In this document: in pieces, positions 35,377-45,166 of the stretch
Position numbering within the stretch: position 1 is the stretch's first letter
Layout: each line of letters opens with the position of its first letter
NCBI GenBank assembly: GCA_002344075.1
Contig: DDTM01000126.1
Span: 1-64,000, forward strand
Direction: 5' to 3'
Source: Bacteroidetes bacterium UBA2364
Lineage (GTDB): Bacteria; Bacteroidota; Rhodothermia; Rhodothermales; UBA2364
Length of the DNA: 64,000 nt
The notes under the pieces: model-generated
What the model saw: the letters and a program-made list of their open reading frames with translations, nothing else
Told to the model about the DNA's origin: nothing
Databases searched by the model: none
Program-made: the position numbers and the translations under genes

Positions 35377-37950
35377 ATGAAAAAACTACTCTACTTGCTG
35401 GTATTGATTACAGGCACACTCCCCGCCTTCGCACAGGTAATACGGATTACAGGACGTGTGACCGATGACTCTGGTACGGCACTCATTGGTGTCACCGTTC
35501 AGGAAAAAGGCACGATGCGCGGAACAGTGACCGATGTTACCGGACAATTCGGACTTTCTGTCCGTGAAAATGCCACCTTGGTGGTCAGTTATGTGGGTTA
35601 TGTAACCAAAGAAGTCATTCTCCAAGGAAACCGCGTCCTCACCATTACACTCAGCCAAAACGTTGACCTTATTGGCGGTGTTGAGGTCGTAGGTAGCCGA
35701 AGCATGAATCGGTCTGCCACCGAGACCTCTGTACCAGTTGACATCATTTCGGTATCAGAGGTAACAGGTAGCAGCGGTCAGTTGGAAATGAGCCAGCTTT
35801 TACAATATGTCGCTCCTTCCTTTAACGCAAACCGCCAATCAGGCTCCGACGGCTCCGACCATGTTGATCCCGCTTCATTACGCGGCCTTGGTCCGGACCA
35901 AACTTTGGTTCTCATTAATGGGAAACGGCGCCATCAGTCCAGTCTGATTAATTTTTACGGCTCTCGTGGACGCGGGAACACTGGTACCGACCTCAACGCC
36001 ATCCCCGCCTCGGCCATTGAACGCATTGAAATCCTGCGCGACGGCGCTGCGGCACAATACGGATCGGACGCCATTGCGGGTGTAATCAATATTGTTCTTA
36101 AAGAAAACACCGACGCTTTTGAGGTGAATGTCAATACAGGGATGTACAGCGCCGGAGATGGCCAACAAGCTCAGGTAGCGTTAAATTGGGGTAAGAGTCT
36201 GCTAAAGGGCGGTTTTGTTCATATTACCGCCGAGGGAATGACTCGCGACTACACCAACCGTCCGAATGATGAGGCATTGTTCCCCGGCAGTAGTGCCCGT
36301 GACTTTGTGGGCGATGCGAAGGCTTTGAGTGGGGCCTTTTTGGTGAATATGGCAGTTCCGGTAAACAGCATGAAGTTCTACCTGAATGGCGGTTACAGTC
36401 ATCGGTTTTCAAACAACCACCAATGGACTCGTGGCGCAGACAACCTCCAACGGAACATAAAAGAAATCTATCAGAATGGCTTTACTCCACAATTAGAGGG
36501 AACTGTAAGTGACCCTTCGGTCTCCTTTGGGCTAAAAGGTAAACGAAGTGGTTGGAACTGGGATTTAAGCAATTCTTATGGAGAAAACAAGTTCGATTAT
36601 CATTCTAAGAACACCCTCAATGCCTCGTACCAGCCCCGTCCCTCCTCCCCAACCGAATTCTACGATGGCGGGTTTAAGCTGACACAAAACACCACCAATC
36701 TTGACATCACCCGATATTTCCAGAAAGGCAATGGAAAGGGCTTTAACGTCGCCTTTGGTGCAGAATTCCGGAATGAACGGTATCAAATCTTTGCTGGCGA
36801 GGAAGCCTCTTACAAAAATTATGGTGCTATGGTCATGACAGATCAGGGGCTTGCTTTGGCCGCAAGTGGCGCACAAGGCTTTCCTGGATTCCAGCCTTCG
36901 GACGAAATTGACGAGCGCCGTAGTAACTTTGGGGCCTATGCGGATGTGGAGGTGGATCTTAACAAACAACTATCCCTTACCGCAGCAGGTCGTTTTGAAA
37001 ATTATTCCGATTTTGGGAATACAATTAATGGCAAGGCTTCTTTCCGTTTTGCCTTAAGTCCTGCGGTCGCCCTTCGGGGGTCGCTAAGTACGGGTTTTCG
37101 TGCACCATCGCTGGCCCAGATCTATTTTAACTCTACGATTACCAACTTTATTGCTGGAAAACCGGTGGATAACCTGATCGCACGAAACAGCGGAAATGTT
37201 GCAAAAGCACTGGGAATTCCGGTGTTGAAGGAAGAAACCTCTCAGAACATTTCTTTGGGTGTAACGCTTACACCAGCAAACGGATTCTCACTTACCTTAG
37301 ATGCCTACCAGGTACGCCTCAAAGATCGTATCATTCTTACAGGCGTATTTAGTGATGAAGACGATGCTATTGGTAGCATTCTAAAGGGTCTTAATGTGGG
37401 AGGGGCACAATTTTTTACCAATGCCTTAGATGCAGATACGAAAGGTTTAGACGTGGTTCTGAATCATAGCACCTTTGTAGGCCAAGGCCGGTTACGGACA
37501 AGTTTGGCTGCCAATTTCAATGAGTTAGAAATTGGAGACGTTAAAACCACCACCCAGTTGAAAGGCAAAGAAGACACATATTTTGATTTGCGTGAGCGCT
37601 ATTTCTTATTGGCTTCTGCACCTCCAAGCAAATTTAACGTAGGTTTTGATTACAAACAGAATAAATTATCTGCCAATCTACGATTTACCCGTTTTGATAA
37701 AGTGACATTGGCCAACTGGGAGTACGACGAAAACAAGTTACATGTATATGATCCCCGCATCACGACCGATTTTTCGTTAGGATATGACTTGGCCAAGAAT
37801 ATTCAATTGAACCTTGGTGGTGCCAATATCTTTAACGTGCAACCTAACAAACAAGACCCCGGCCTAACTGAAAGCGGAGGTATGTGGGATGCTGTACAAA
37901 TGGGCATCAATGGCGCCTTCTTCTTTGCAAAATTAGGATTCAGGTTCTAA
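35377..37950 (+). CDS. TonB-dependent receptor with carboxypeptidase-like domain
   Basis: An outer-membrane receptor of 857 residues from ATG 35377 (MKKLLYLLVL; signal peptide cleaved near AFAQ-V). A carboxypeptidase-like domain (ITGRVTDDSGTALIGVTVQEKG, about 20-105) precedes the plug, with the RGLGPDQTLVLINGKRRHQSSLINFYGSRGRGNTGTD region and ERIEILRDGAAAQYGSDAIAGVINI, and a barrel ending in LGFRF. It has no SusD partner, so it is probably a receptor for a smaller ligand such as a metal chelate; the ligand is unknown. The longer reading begins 15 residues upstream of the signal peptide. Confidence 0.93.
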   Translation: MKKLLYLLVLITGTLPAFAQVIRITGRVTDDSGTALIGVTVQEKGTMRGTVTDVTGQFGLSVRENATLVVSYVGYVTKEVILQGNRVLTITLSQNVDLIGGVEVVGSRSMNRSATETSVPVDIISVSEVTGSSGQLEMSQLLQYVAPSFNANRQSGSDGSDHVDPASLRGLGPDQTLVLINGKRRHQSSLINFYGSRGRGNTGTDLNAIPASAIERIEILRDGAAAQYGSDAIAGVINIVLKENTDAFEVNVNTGMYSAGDGQQAQVALNWGKSLLKGGFVHITAEGMTRDYTNRPNDEALFPGSSARDFVGDAKALSGAFLVNMAVPVNSMKFYLNGGYSHRFSNNHQWTRGADNLQRNIKEIYQNGFTPQLEGTVSDPSVSFGLKGKRSGWNWDLSNSYGENKFDYHSKNTLNASYQPRPSSPTEFYDGGFKLTQNTTNLDITRYFQKGNGKGFNVAFGAEFRNERYQIFAGEEASYKNYGAMVMTDQGLALAASGAQGFPGFQPSDEIDERRSNFGAYADVEVDLNKQLSLTAAGRFENYSDFGNTINGKASFRFALSPAVALRGSLSTGFRAPSLAQIYFNSTITNFIAGKPVDNLIARNSGNVAKALGIPVLKEETSQNISLGVTLTPANGFSLTLDAYQVRLKDRIILTGVFSDEDDAIGSILKGLNVGGAQFFTNALDADTKGLDVVLNHSTFVGQGRLRTSLAANFNELEIGDVKTTTQLKGKEDTYFDLRERYFLLASAPPSKFNVGFDYKQNKLSANLRFTRFDKVTLANWEYDENKLHVYDPRITTDFSLGYDLAKNIQLNLGGANIFNVQPNKQDPGLTESGGMWDAVQMGINGAFFFAKLGFRF

Positions 37951-37967
37951 TTGACTGGTTGATCTAT

Positions 37968-37998
37968 AGCCCTGTTGTTTGTACATCAGGGCTTTTTT
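37968..37998 (+). terminator. Intrinsic terminator after TonB receptor gene
   Basis: AGCCCTG (37968-37974) pairs with CAGGGCT (37987-37993), followed by TTTTT. It lies 18 bp after the receptor stop codon. Confidence 0.8.
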
Positions 37999-38123
37999 GT
38001 GCCCTTTTGCATGTACAAACGCATAAACCACAAAAAATTCGGAGGCAAGAAGTTTTATTCTGATACCTCAAGCACTATTTTAAAGGATTGTATTCAACCA
38101 TTTCGTTCCACCTGCAAAGTTAC

Positions 38124-39617
38124 ATGACACGTTTCGGCACTTTTGAAGCAGTAATCGGCTTAGAGGTTCATGCACAGCTTAAAACGCAGTCAAAAGCCTT
38201 TTCGCCTGACTCCGCTGCGTTTGGCGGAGCACCCAACTCCCATGTGGATCCCATCAGTTTGGCACATCCGGGAACGTTGCCAGTCCTTAACAGATCCCAT
38301 ATCGAACATGCCATTTTGATGGGGATGGCCACCAACTGCGAAATTGAACGCCGTTCTATTATTGCACGGAAGCATTACTTCTATCCAGACTTGCCCAAAG
38401 GATACCAGATTTCGCAATATGAAGCCCCTATTTGCGTTAATGGCTGGTTAGATGTTTCATTCGAAGGCGAAACTGGCCCGCAAACAACCCGAATAGGCAT
38501 TACCCGGATACATATTGAAGAAGACGCGGGCAAATCCATCCACGACCACGATCCATATGCGACCCTTATTGATGTAAACCGCTGTGGTGTACCTCTTTTA
38601 GAAATTGTTTCGGAGCCAGACATTCGTTCTGCAAAAGAGGCAGCAGCCTATCTCCAAAATATTTGGCAACTGGTTCGATGGCTGGGCATCTGTGATGGGA
38701 ACATGGAGGAAGGTTCTTTGCGTTGCGACGCCAATGTTTCTATTCGACATGTAGGAGATACTCAACTGGGCACCAAGGCCGAAATCAAAAACATGAATTC
38801 GTTCCGAAACGTGGAGCGGGCCATTGAAGCAGAAATTGCCCGCCAAATAAACATTGTTTCATCTGGAGGGCATATTATTCAGGAAACCCGTTTGTGGGAT
38901 ACCGTCAAATTAGAAACTCGCTCCATGCGCTCCAAAGAACGTGCACATGACTACCGCTATTTTCCGGATCCCGACCTGCCTCCGATAGTCGTCTCAGACG
39001 AAATCCTACGCCAGATTTCCGAATCTCTACCAGAGCTGCCACACATACGTAGATTGCGTTTTATCACAGACTGGGGCCTTCCCGCGTACGACGCTCAACT
39101 ACTCACGGGTGATCGGGCCATTGCGGACTATTTGGAACAAACCGTTTCTGCGGTGAATGCGCCAGATGGTACTACCCTCCAAGACCGAGCCAAAGCCGTA
39201 TCGAATGTTATGATGTCGTATGTCTTGCGCCTCCTGAACGAGGAAAATACAGGTATTTCAGGATTTAGAGTTACACCAGAACGCTTGGCTGGTTTGGTTT
39301 CATTACGTATGGCTGATAAAGTAAGCTCTACAGGGGCACAAGAAATTTTCAGCCTGCTGCTAACATCATCGGAGACTGCGGAGGAACTTGCAATGACCCA
39401 TAAACTGCTACAAGTGTCCGATTCGGAGGCATTGCTGCCAATGGTTCAGGCGGTTCTATCCGACTTTCCCAAAGAAGTCGCTAAATTCAAAGATGGAAAT
39501 CCACAATTAATCGGCTTTTTTATCGGACAAGTTATGAAACGCTTTAAAGGGTCTCCGGACCCCAAGCTATTACGCCAAATGATTGCCGAACAGATAAACC
39601 TCTCTTTCCCTAATTAA
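38124..39617 (+). CDS. gatB: Aspartyl/glutamyl-tRNA amidotransferase subunit B
   Basis: The GatB subunit of the GatCAB complex, which converts misacylated Glu-tRNA(Gln) or Asp-tRNA(Asn) to the amidated form. Recognised by FEAVIGLEVHAQLKTQSKAF, YFYPDLPKGYQISQY, RIHIEEDAGKSIHD, DVNRCGVPLLEIVSEPD and KNMNSFRNVERAIEAE. The C-terminal YqeY-like tail domain (about 350-497) is complete. The ATG 38124 (MTRFGTFEAV) places the conserved start correctly. No gatA or gatC gene is in this window. Confidence 0.95.
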   Translation: MTRFGTFEAVIGLEVHAQLKTQSKAFSPDSAAFGGAPNSHVDPISLAHPGTLPVLNRSHIEHAILMGMATNCEIERRSIIARKHYFYPDLPKGYQISQYEAPICVNGWLDVSFEGETGPQTTRIGITRIHIEEDAGKSIHDHDPYATLIDVNRCGVPLLEIVSEPDIRSAKEAAAYLQNIWQLVRWLGICDGNMEEGSLRCDANVSIRHVGDTQLGTKAEIKNMNSFRNVERAIEAEIARQINIVSSGGHIIQETRLWDTVKLETRSMRSKERAHDYRYFPDPDLPPIVVSDEILRQISESLPELPHIRRLRFITDWGLPAYDAQLLTGDRAIADYLEQTVSAVNAPDGTTLQDRAKAVSNVMMSYVLRLLNEENTGISGFRVTPERLAGLVSLRMADKVSSTGAQEIFSLLLTSSETAEELAMTHKLLQVSDSEALLPMVQAVLSDFPKEVAKFKDGNPQLIGFFIGQVMKRFKGSPDPKLLRQMIAEQINLSFPN

Positions 39618-39630
39618 ACCAACCGCGAAA

Positions 39631-40365
39631 ATGGTTTTCGCCGATGCCACTAAACGCAGACTCTTATGGGTACTCCTTGCCACATTGGTAATGGCAAGTG
39701 TAGCCATTGGTGGTACTTGGTGGTGGAGAACCAAACAAGCCGAGGAACGCAAAGCCCGGCTCGCAATGGAAGCGAAAAAGAGACAAAAAAAACCTGAAAA
39801 AATTATTCCGATCCGCCCAATTAAAGGTGATTCGATCGAGGCCATGATTCGATCCAACCGAAAGATTTCCGATTTTTTTCGCGAGGACTTCCGGTTACAG
39901 AATTTCCGCATAGACACAACTGTAACATATGCTTATAACTTTGTTGATCTTAATGGGGATGAAAAGGATGAAGCCATTGTTTTTCTCGAAGGCAATGGCA
40001 TGTGTTACACCCAGGGATGTGTGGTCGTCATTTTGGTCCGTAAAGAAGGGAAGTACGAACTCAAATCTGCCATTATTCCCGCAGAGCCACCCATCTTTGT
40101 TAGCAGCCGAAAAACCAACGGCTGGCGAGACTTGGTCGTAAACCTGCTTTCTAAAGACTATAGCCCCATCAGCCAGCGGGTCATCCGATATATGTCGGAT
40201 GAAGATGGGTATGGCTATCCCGCTGATCCTAACCGACTTCCAAAACCTTGGCCAGAAGTCATGAATGAAGGCCTTACGATCTTGGCGGAGCAAGGAGAAG
40301 AACTCTACAAATTTCGATTTATACCTGATACCAAGAAAAAGAAAAAGCCTAAGCGTTCCAACTAA
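39631..40365 (+). CDS. Membrane-anchored protein of unknown function
   Basis: I do not recognise this 244-residue protein. It has one N-terminal hydrophobic segment (about 10-30), then a very basic linker rich in K/R/E (about 35-55) and a compact domain with VDLNGDEKDEAIVFLEGNGMCYTQGCVVVIL, whose DLNGDEKDE resembles an FG-GAP-type calcium loop and has a cysteine pair. The C-terminus is a lysine-rich tail. It is probably anchored in the inner membrane. It starts 13 bp after gatB and is likely in the same transcript, with the Cys-less TlpA-like gene following by 40 bp. Confidence 0.65.
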   Translation: MVFADATKRRLLWVLLATLVMASVAIGGTWWWRTKQAEERKARLAMEAKKRQKKPEKIIPIRPIKGDSIEAMIRSNRKISDFFREDFRLQNFRIDTTVTYAYNFVDLNGDEKDEAIVFLEGNGMCYTQGCVVVILVRKEGKYELKSAIIPAEPPIFVSSRKTNGWRDLVVNLLSKDYSPISQRVIRYMSDEDGYGYPADPNRLPKPWPEVMNEGLTILAEQGEELYKFRFIPDTKKKKKPKRSN

Positions 40366-40405
40366 CCCAACCGTCCACAACCGGCACGCAGTGCCCTCCT
40401 TTTTT

Positions 40406-41743
40406 ATGATACGTACACTTAATTTTTTACTACTGCTGCTTTTTAGCTGCCTGTCAGTAACACAAGCCCAGTCCGTCAGCGGAAAATTAACCGGAAAAAT
40501 TGCAGTTACCAAAGAATTAGATCCGGTACAAGACTTTTCTGGTTTCCAGATTTTGGTAGGATTTAAAGAGTCGGAAGTTGCTGCGGTGGATACAATTGGG
40601 TTTGCCATTACAAACAAAGACGGTTCTTTTTCTATGACTCTGAAAGCGCGTGAACGGGGTATCTACCCCCTTATGATCTCGCGTCGGGGTGTTATGGCGG
40701 CTTCTGGTGAAATTATTGTAGCAGAAGGGGATGAAGCCACCCTTCTTGCAACGTTACCTACGCGCACTTTACGGGTTATTTCTCCAGAAAATGCCGCTTG
40801 GATGGCCCTAAAAAATGCACGTGCCCAACACAAACAATCGCTCATAGATGCCCTGTCTAACAATGAAAACAATACCACTACCCTCAAAAATGTGGTATTA
40901 CTGACCTCAAACCTAATGTGGGATTTAGACAAATCTTTTGGCGCACAATCGGTCGGCGCACAATTAGGGAAGATGGAAGCCATTACCATGTTGGTTGGCT
41001 GGGACGATTCCTTGGCGGTGGCACGTGCCCAAACCATTCCTCCGGATTTTCCGGGTTACGTAGAAATGGTACGCACCCTTCGGCGTGCCCTTGTCCGTGA
41101 GTGGGGGCAGGAAAAAGGGCTTGCCACCTTCAGGACATATATGGATAAACTTACAGATCTTCAGAAAAAAGCTCCTCTCTTTGCAGAACTTGTGGTAGCA
41201 CGAATTGACAGCCTACAAACCAAAGAAGCACTTGCCGCCATTGCCGAAATGGAGCGTACCTATCCAGATGGCAGGTGGAATACGTTTCTACAAAATGCGA
41301 CCTACGAGGTGAAAAATTTATTACCCGGTCTTCGTGCCCCTGCTTTTTCCCTCAAGGCAAACAATGGCCAAACCTATACACTGGACGACCTCAAAGGAAA
41401 ATATGTTGTTTTGGAGTTCTGGAGTCCACGCGATTCAGTTTATCCTAAACAATTACCGGAGATTATGGCATTGCATGAATCTTTTTCAACCAAAAATTTA
41501 GTCTGGCTTTCAGTGGCTTTAGATCCTGAAAAAAGCGTTGTGGACACGTTTGCACAAAACCGAGCTTTACCGGACTTGCAAATACTGGAATTAGAAGGGA
41601 CCAAAGCACCTGTTGCCAAAGCATATAATGTCAATTACGTTCCTCTCCGTTTTCTCATTGGTCCCGATGGCAACCTAATTGGTAAATATGTAGCCAATGC
41701 TCTTGGCCTCTTTGCAGATGCCTTGCAAAAACATGTGAAATAA
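40406..41743 (+). CDS. Exported TlpA-like protein without active-site cysteines
   Basis: A 445-residue exported protein from ATG 40406 (MIRTLNFLLLLLFSC; signal peptide cleaved near TQAQ). The N-terminal half is a helical region I do not recognise. The C-terminal 140 residues form a TlpA/AhpC-like thioredoxin fold: APAFSLKANNGQTYTLDDLKGKYVVLEFWSPRDSVYPKQLPE. The WCxxC active site expected after FW is replaced by SPRDSVYP, so it should not be redox-active. It resembles the Bacteroidota family in which a DUF4369-type domain precedes TlpA, but that domain is not clear here. Its role may be structural or ligand-binding. Confidence 0.75.
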   Translation: MIRTLNFLLLLLFSCLSVTQAQSVSGKLTGKIAVTKELDPVQDFSGFQILVGFKESEVAAVDTIGFAITNKDGSFSMTLKARERGIYPLMISRRGVMAASGEIIVAEGDEATLLATLPTRTLRVISPENAAWMALKNARAQHKQSLIDALSNNENNTTTLKNVVLLTSNLMWDLDKSFGAQSVGAQLGKMEAITMLVGWDDSLAVARAQTIPPDFPGYVEMVRTLRRALVREWGQEKGLATFRTYMDKLTDLQKKAPLFAELVVARIDSLQTKEALAAIAEMERTYPDGRWNTFLQNATYEVKNLLPGLRAPAFSLKANNGQTYTLDDLKGKYVVLEFWSPRDSVYPKQLPEIMALHESFSTKNLVWLSVALDPEKSVVDTFAQNRALPDLQILELEGTKAPVAKAYNVNYVPLRFLIGPDGNLIGKYVANALGLFADALQKHVK

Positions 41744-41765
41744 TTTTTTAAATCCTTCTTCAAGT

Positions 41766-42542
41766 ATGAAAAACAGAACCTTTCTGATAGCGGGAAACTG
41801 GAAGATGAATACCCTCCAACCCGACGCCATTACGCTGGCAACTCAAATTGCTGCGATCAGCACGGAAATACTTTCCTCCGTAGAAGTCCTTATCTGTCCA
41901 CCCGCCCTCCATCTTGCCCCTGTAAAGGCAGCTATCGAGACAGCCGAGGTAAAAGTAGGTGCTCAAAACATGCACCAAGCCCTTAGTGGTGCTTATACCG
42001 GAGAAATTTCAGCGCCTATGATCGCTTCTTCGGGTTGTTCTTATGTGATACTGGGGCATTCCGAACGGCGGCAATACTTTGGAGAAACCGATGCCTTGGT
42101 CAATCTAAAAATAAAACAGGCATTGGCCCATAATCTCACCCCCATCGTGTGTATCGGAGAAACCCTCACAGAACGTGAAGCTGGCTTAGAATTGGCCGTT
42201 GTTACCACACAAGTAAAAGGGGCATTGGCCAACCTCACGGCAGAGGAAGCCCAACAGTTGGTGTGGGCCTATGAACCCGTATGGGCCATCGGGACAGGGA
42301 AAACCGCTACCCCCGAACAGGCACAATCTATGCACGCCGCACTCCGGACTTTGGTCGGAGAGTTGGTAAGTGACGAAGTAGCCGCCCGTACCCGACTGTT
42401 ATATGGGGGCAGCTTAAATGCGGCAAATGCCGCTGAATTACTTGCCCAGCCAGACATTGATGGGGGCTTAATTGGCGGTGCAAGTTTGAAAGCCACAGAT
42501 TTTGGTACCATTATCCAAACCGCCTTTAGGCTTTCTGCCTGA
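41766..42542 (+). CDS. tpiA: Triosephosphate isomerase
   Basis: Interconverts dihydroxyacetone phosphate and glyceraldehyde 3-phosphate in glycolysis. TIM barrel of 258 residues with N-terminal IAGNWKMN (catalytic Lys), VILGHSERRQYFGE (catalytic His), AYEPVWAIGTGKTATPEQAQ (catalytic Glu and loop 6) and GGSLNAANAAELLAQPDIDGGLIGGASL. It lies 22 bp after the Cys-less TlpA-like gene and 82 bp before the GWxTD gene. Confidence 0.97.
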   Translation: MKNRTFLIAGNWKMNTLQPDAITLATQIAAISTEILSSVEVLICPPALHLAPVKAAIETAEVKVGAQNMHQALSGAYTGEISAPMIASSGCSYVILGHSERRQYFGETDALVNLKIKQALAHNLTPIVCIGETLTEREAGLELAVVTTQVKGALANLTAEEAQQLVWAYEPVWAIGTGKTATPEQAQSMHAALRTLVGELVSDEVAARTRLLYGGSLNAANAAELLAQPDIDGGLIGGASLKATDFGTIIQTAFRLSA

Positions 42543-42624
42543 TAACGTGTTCCGGGAGGTGAAAGGAACCAAAACAGCTTTGAAGCAATTACAAACACTC
42601 CATTCACCTTTGGATTTCCGGAAA

Positions 42625-44043
42625 ATGATGAAAAAGTCCTTCGCAATTGCCCTCTTCCTGATGGTTCTGGTAGCAACAGGATGCTCAGGTACAAAAAAAC
42701 CAGTAGATTCTCCCAATGCCGGACGTACCTTGGCGTATGAGGAAGGGGTGCCGAATTTCGACATGGAGGCCATCCCTACGTGGCGCGAAGACTCCGCCGG
42801 GATAGATTTGTATGTAGGATTGCCCTATCGTTCCCTTATTTTCCTCCGAACCGGCAATATGTTTGATGGTAAATATGAGGCCGTGGTTCGGATTATGGAC
42901 GACAAAGGGAAGGCAACCATAAAAGAAGAATCGTTCAATGACACCATTTCGATCACTGATTACGAAAAAACCCAGTCTATTGAAGCCATTTCCGTTCAAA
43001 AACGATTTAAAGTAGCTCCAGGAACGTACGTTGTCGAAGTAGCAATAACAGATGTTAATTCTAAAAAAGAAGCCATTCGCCGGCAACGACTTACCCTGAA
43101 TGATCTTGCATCAGGCAATATTAGCCTGAGCCGCATTTTGGTAGAAGGCCGAAGCGATATAACGGGCTTCCGGCCCATTGTGGCCTATCATACTGGATCG
43201 GATGTTGACTCGTTGCGGGCCGTCGTGGAACTTTACAATGCCGACGCCGCGCCCGAAGTCCAAACTGTTATGATACTTAGGGCACTCCCTACCGACCGCA
43301 ATCCCGCCCAACCACCATACTGGTTTACGCCTTCACTTGGCTCGCTTTCCCAACAGGGTGTTTTTTATAACCGTGGAGACACCCTTCAAGTTACCCGTCG
43401 AGCAATCCGGAATGTGTCTTCAGAAGCGGTTATCGAGTTTAATCTTCCAAAATTAAAGCCCGGAACCTACCGTATTAATATTGCGGTCACTGCCCCGCAA
43501 AAGGGTAATAGTGCCCAACCTACACTCTTGTTGAAGGAACAAAGGGATCTTTCCATAAAATCGCCCGGCTTCCCCCGAATCGAGACCCTTCAACACATGG
43601 TTGAGCCACTGGCTTATATCGCCTACAAACGGGAAATGCAGGAAATCTTAAAAGCCACTTCCGTAGAAGAACTTAAAACACGATTCGATGCCTTCTGGGG
43701 GGAAAAGATGCCCAGCCGTCAATCGGGGCTCAACACCATCAAGGAGTTCTACAACCGGGTAGAACAGGCAAATTTATATTTTTCTACCCATAAAGAAGGA
43801 TGGAAAACCGATCCTGGGATGGTGTACATTGTCATGGGGGCACCACAATCGGTAGATGAGCAATTCGATGCCGAAATTTGGCGGTACTCCTACTCTAACC
43901 GTGACCCCCTTTCTACTTTTGTCTTTCAAAAAATACGGCCTTCGGAAGGTGATTTTATTAACTATATCCTTATTCGAAACCCTTATTTCGAACAGGAGTG
44001 GCTACGACAGATAGAGCGTTGGCGAACTGGTCAGGTGTTTTAG
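42625..44043 (+). CDS. GWxTD-domain lipoprotein
   Basis: A lipoprotein of 472 residues; adjacent ATGs at 42625 and 42628 give MMKKSFAIAL with a lipobox (VATGC). The C-terminal domain contains GWKTDPGMVYIVMGAPQSVDEQ, the GWxTD signature of a Bacteroidota/Acidobacteriota-enriched domain of unknown function, followed by an ENEIWRYS-like strand. The preceding part is beta-rich, with LKPGTYRINIAVT and similar segments. No catalytic residues are recognised. It is in the same direction as tpiA, and its likely location is the periplasmic or outer face of a membrane. Confidence 0.8.
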   Translation: MMKKSFAIALFLMVLVATGCSGTKKPVDSPNAGRTLAYEEGVPNFDMEAIPTWREDSAGIDLYVGLPYRSLIFLRTGNMFDGKYEAVVRIMDDKGKATIKEESFNDTISITDYEKTQSIEAISVQKRFKVAPGTYVVEVAITDVNSKKEAIRRQRLTLNDLASGNISLSRILVEGRSDITGFRPIVAYHTGSDVDSLRAVVELYNADAAPEVQTVMILRALPTDRNPAQPPYWFTPSLGSLSQQGVFYNRGDTLQVTRRAIRNVSSEAVIEFNLPKLKPGTYRINIAVTAPQKGNSAQPTLLLKEQRDLSIKSPGFPRIETLQHMVEPLAYIAYKREMQEILKATSVEELKTRFDAFWGEKMPSRQSGLNTIKEFYNRVEQANLYFSTHKEGWKTDPGMVYIVMGAPQSVDEQFDAEIWRYSYSNRDPLSTFVFQKIRPSEGDFINYILIRNPYFEQEWLRQIERWRTGQVF

Positions 44044-44168
44044 TCAATATGGATTAAGTATCTCTTCCAAAGAAAAGGGGTTAGGTAGGAAGTATAAAGT
44101 GTAAGAAAGCACAAGAAGTAACAGAAGACGCATCTATGAAGGTCTTCCGTTAATCAAGAAACCCATTT

Positions 44169-45143
44169 TCAGGACGGCGTTGTTGCCTGAAATGCCAGAT
44201 GTGCAGCACCAAGCAAGCCCGCTTCGTTGCCCAACGTTTCTAAGATAATTTCAACCCCGTCACGCAGGCCAGGCATGACAAAACGTAACATCGTATCCCG
44301 CGCAGGTCCTAAAATATAATCCCCCGCAGCAGATACCCCACCCCCTACAATAACCTTACGGATGTCGAGAAGATTAATCGCCGAACCTAACATGACCCCT
44401 AACTTGTGACCGGCCCAAGCCAAAACTTCTTGCGCTCCGGCATCACCTGCCAGCGCCGCCTCATGTAGCATTTTGGGTGTTATGTTCAAAAGGTCTTCAT
44501 CTGCCATCTCATGAATGACCGAATCTTTGCGGTTAAGGAGTTGGTAACGGGCATGTCGAGAAAGAAAGCGTTGTCCCAGATATGCTTCGGCAGCACCCGC
44601 CACCCCGGCACGGTCCAAAGGGCCTTCATAATCCACCGAAATATGGCCAAGTTCACCTGCACCTCCAGTAGCACCGCGAAATATCTCGTTTTGATAGATA
44701 ATGGCTCCGCCTACACCCGTACCCAATGTCACCATGATGAAAGAATCAAACGGGCGGCCTGCACCATAAAATGCAGAACCCAACCCCGCCGCATTGGCGT
44801 CATTTTCTACCACTACGGGTAAGTCCATTTCCAACCCACCACGAATGGCATCGGCAAGATTCAGGTTATCCCAACCAGGGAAATTGGGCGGTGCAGTAAC
44901 GGTAGTACGGTCCCAACTGACTGCACCGGGTGCGCCAATACCAACGGCTTCGATTTGCGACTCTTCCGGAACGGCGTCTAACAACAACTGAATGCCTTTA
45001 CAGATCTGTGCAATCACATATTGAGGGCCTTCTTCGGCACCTGTAGGAAGCGACGTTTGATATACGATGCCTTCTCCAGCGGACACCAAGCCAAATTTGA
45101 TGTTGGTTCCTCCCAGATCAACACCGACAACATAATGTTTCAT
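44169..45143 (-). CDS. ROK-family sugar kinase, zinc motif lost
   Basis: A glucokinase-like ROK protein of 324 residues. The ATP phosphate-binding GVDLGGTNIKFG is at 7-18, VVENDANAAGLG (catalytic Asp115) is followed by GTGVGGAII, and GELGHISVDYEG (His167) precedes the position of the ROK zinc motif CxCGxxGCxE. There the sequence reads GPLDRAGVAGAAEAY, so all three zinc cysteines are replaced while His167 and the glutamate remain. Glucose is the likely substrate but N-acetyl sugars or others are possible. It is the last gene of the eno-ftsB group, with a 23-bp gap from ftsB. Confidence 0.88.
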   Translation of the reverse strand: MKHYVVGVDLGGTNIKFGLVSAGEGIVYQTSLPTGAEEGPQYVIAQICKGIQLLLDAVPEESQIEAVGIGAPGAVSWDRTTVTAPPNFPGWDNLNLADAIRGGLEMDLPVVVENDANAAGLGSAFYGAGRPFDSFIMVTLGTGVGGAIIYQNEIFRGATGGAGELGHISVDYEGPLDRAGVAGAAEAYLGQRFLSRHARYQLLNRKDSVIHEMADEDLLNITPKMLHEAALAGDAGAQEVLAWAGHKLGVMLGSAINLLDIRKVIVGGGVSAAGDYILGPARDTMLRFVMPGLRDGVEIILETLGNEAGLLGAAHLAFQATTPS

Positions 45144-45166
45144 GAAAGTAGCAATTTAGAATTGAC

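Noticed and set aside
39895..40617. Minus-strand frame of 240 codons across two plus-strand genes
   Set aside because: It spans the junction of two supported genes and has no conserved motif.
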